From contig JACIYQ010000002.1 in NCBI GenBank assembly GCA_014359855.1, forward strand, positions 1-5,709: a stretch of DNA of 5,709 nucleotides, given 5' to 3'. The notes under the pieces are model-generated. The model ran no database searches and was not told where the DNA came from. It saw only the letters and a list, made by a program, of their open reading frames with translations. This DNA is from Parvibaculum sp. GTDB taxonomy: Bacteria > Pseudomonadota > Alphaproteobacteria > Parvibaculales > Parvibaculaceae. Of this stretch, positions 4,387 to 5,709 are shown in pieces. A program made the translations under genes and the position numbers. Every line of letters begins with the position of its first letter. The stretch's first letter is position 1.

Positions 4387-5637
4387 TCAGTCGCCCGCGA
4401 GGAGGCGCTGCTGATGCGGCTCTCCGGCGCTGTTGAGCCGCCGTTCCTCTTCCACCATGTAGTCGCGCGTCAGCGGCAGCACGTCGATCTGCTTTGCGAG
4501 CTGCATCTGGAAAACGACCATGCCTTCGTTCCGGAACGATGTTTCCGATCCCGCGAGATAGAACTCCCACATGCGGCAGAAGCGTTCGTCATAGATGCGC
4601 GCCGCCGTCTCGCGCCGCTCCATGAAGCGCCGCCGCCACTCGCGCAGCGTTTCCGCGTAGTGCAGCCGCAGGATTTCGACATCGCTCATGAAGAGCCCCG
4701 TGCGCTCCACGACGCCGGCCATCTCGCTCAGCGCGGGAATGTAGCCGCCGGGGAAGATGTATTTTGCGATCCACGGGTTGGTGGATCCCGGCCCGTCGAG
4801 CCGGCCGATCGTGTGGATCAGCGCCACGCCGTCATGGGTGAGCAGGTCCGTCACCCGGTCGAAATATTCGCGGTAGTGGCCCACGCCCACATGTTCGAAC
4901 ATGCCGACGGAAACGATGCGGTCGAAATTTTCCTTGATCTGACGATAGTCCTGCAGGCGAAATTCCACCTGTGCCCCAAGGCCTCTTTCTTCCGCGCGGC
5001 GTTGCGCCACCTTCAATTGTTCGCGCGACAGCGTCACGCCAACGACCTCCGCGCCCGTTTCCTCCGCAAGCGTCAGCGCCATGCCGCCCCAGCCGCAGCC
5101 GATGTCGAGCACGCGCATGCCGGGCTCGATGCCGAGCTTCGCGGCGATGTGGCGCTTCTTCGCAAGCTGCGCTTCCTCCAGCGACATGCCGGGCCGCTGA
5201 AAGTAGGCACAGGAATATTGCTTGTCGCGGTCGAGGAAGAGATCGTAGATGCCGCCGTCGAGGTCGTAATGATGAGCGACGTTCTTCTCCGCCTTGCCGA
5301 CGGGATTGTGCTGATCGATCCGCCGCTTCATGCGCCTGAGCGCGCCATAGACCTCGAAGGCCGGTCCAGCGAAACTGCGGCCGAGATTGCCGGTCAGCAG
5401 GTCGAGCAGTTCGTAGATCGTCGAAGGCTTCTCGACGGTCATCCGCCCGTCCATGAAAGCTTCGCCAAGCTTGAGATAGGGGTTGAGCGCGATCTCGGTC
5501 GAGACCGTCCTGTCATGGAGTCGAATGACGACCGGCTCGCCGGTGCCGTCGCCGAACTCCGTCTGTCTGCCGTCTTGCCGTATGACCGTCAGAGAGCCGC
5601 GTTTGACGATCGTCTTCAGAAGCGCACTGAAAAGCAT
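4387..5637 (-). CDS. cfa: Cyclopropane-fatty-acyl-phospholipid synthase (SAM-dependent)
   Basis: This 416-residue enzyme transfers a methylene group from S-adenosylmethionine to double bonds of acyl chains in membrane phospholipids, forming cyclopropane fatty acids that stabilise the membrane under acid and stationary-phase stress. It works at the inner face of the cytoplasmic membrane. The N-terminal lipid-binding region covers about residues 1-120. The SAM-binding motif is VLDIGCGWGG (177-186). The family blocks QYSCAYF (C143), GMFEHVG (E248, H249), LIHTIG (H275), NPWIAKYIFPGGYIP (287-301) and HYAETLREW (Y327) are all present; by comparison with E. coli Cfa, C143, E248, H275 and Y327 correspond to active-site and bicarbonate-binding positions. 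Its length is near the family norm (about 380-420). The ATG at 5637 is preceded by GGGAGGG at 5642-5648, a strong ribosome binding site. The protein could belong to the closely related mycolic-acid-type synthase group, but the order of motifs fits bacterial Cfa well. It lies immediately upstream of dnaB; the long gap argues against a functional link. Confidence 0.95.
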   Translation of the reverse strand: MLFSALLKTIVKRGSLTVIRQDGRQTEFGDGTGEPVVIRLHDRTVSTEIALNPYLKLGEAFMDGRMTVEKPSTIYELLDLLTGNLGRSFAGPAFEVYGALRRMKRRIDQHNPVGKAEKNVAHHYDLDGGIYDLFLDRDKQYSCAYFQRPGMSLEEAQLAKKRHIAAKLGIEPGMRVLDIGCGWGGMALTLAEETGAEVVGVTLSREQLKVAQRRAEERGLGAQVEFRLQDYRQIKENFDRIVSVGMFEHVGVGHYREYFDRVTDLLTHDGVALIHTIGRLDGPGSTNPWIAKYIFPGGYIPALSEMAGVVERTGLFMSDVEILRLHYAETLREWRRRFMERRETAARIYDERFCRMWEFYLAGSETSFRNEGMVVFQMQLAKQIDVLPLTRDYMVEEERRLNSAGEPHQQRLLAGD

Positions 5638-5709
5638 CTAACCCTCCCGTACCGAGGATCGAACTTCAGGTGCCTCATCCAGTCCCGGCGCGCGGGGGGA
5701 TGCGGCGCG
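5638..5709 (-). other. Cfa upstream region; possible 3' end of a preceding gene
   Basis: Two minus-strand frames are open from the window edge. One ends in a TAG directly abutting the cfa ATG (TAGATG at 5635-5640); the other contains WMRHLKFDPRYGRV and ends in a TGA at 5616-5618 inside cfa. Either could be the C-terminus of an upstream gene in an operon with cfa. Too little is visible to choose a frame or assign a family. Confidence 0.25.

Noticed and set aside
4115..4570. A 151-codon minus-strand open frame overlapping the cfa 3' end
   Set aside because: It begins inside cfa in another frame, is low-complexity Pro/Arg-rich, and has no start codon in the intergenic part.

Overview
The window looks like a piece of a GC-rich alphaproteobacterial chromosome. 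This is an inference from the DnaB and cyclopropane-synthase sequences, from the strongly G/C-ending codons of those two genes, and from the absence of signals typical of other groups. All five confident genes lie on the minus strand, so in the direction of transcription the order is cfa, dnaB, an unknown gene, a 2-oxoglutarate/Fe(II) oxygenase gene, and a HEPN/zinc-ribbon gene.

Positions 4387-5637 hold a complete cyclopropane-fatty-acyl-phospholipid synthase. A roughly 400-bp gene-free stretch (3989-4386) separates it from dnaB and is rich in possible control sites. It holds three 7-mers in an 11-bp register that resemble a PHO box, one perfect DnaA box plus four looser relatives, a TTATCCC/GGGATAA dyad, and a run of G-tracts. 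Positions 2486-3988 hold a complete replicative helicase DnaB.

Positions 96-2400 are different. By eye the base composition falls from about two thirds G+C in dnaB and cfa to about one half, and three genes are packed with ATGA overlaps at both junctions. The first is a 220-residue protein I do not recognise. The second is a compact TauD/TfdA-like Fe(II)/2-oxoglutarate oxygenase with its metal triad intact. The third is a 310-residue protein with a HEPN-type R-x4-H motif and a C-terminal four-cysteine zinc ribbon. The cassette has its own leader, with a good ribosome binding site and three copies of AAGCAAC spaced 14 and 21 bp apart. It ends in hairpin-forming DNA at 1-95. I read it as a horizontally acquired accessory operon placed just behind the essential dnaB gene. 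A HEPN putative ribonuclease co-translated with an oxygenase and an unknown partner makes a candidate for an undescribed defence or stress-response system; that function is inference, not demonstrated by the sequence.

No tRNA, rRNA, CRISPR array, insertion sequence or transposase gene was seen.
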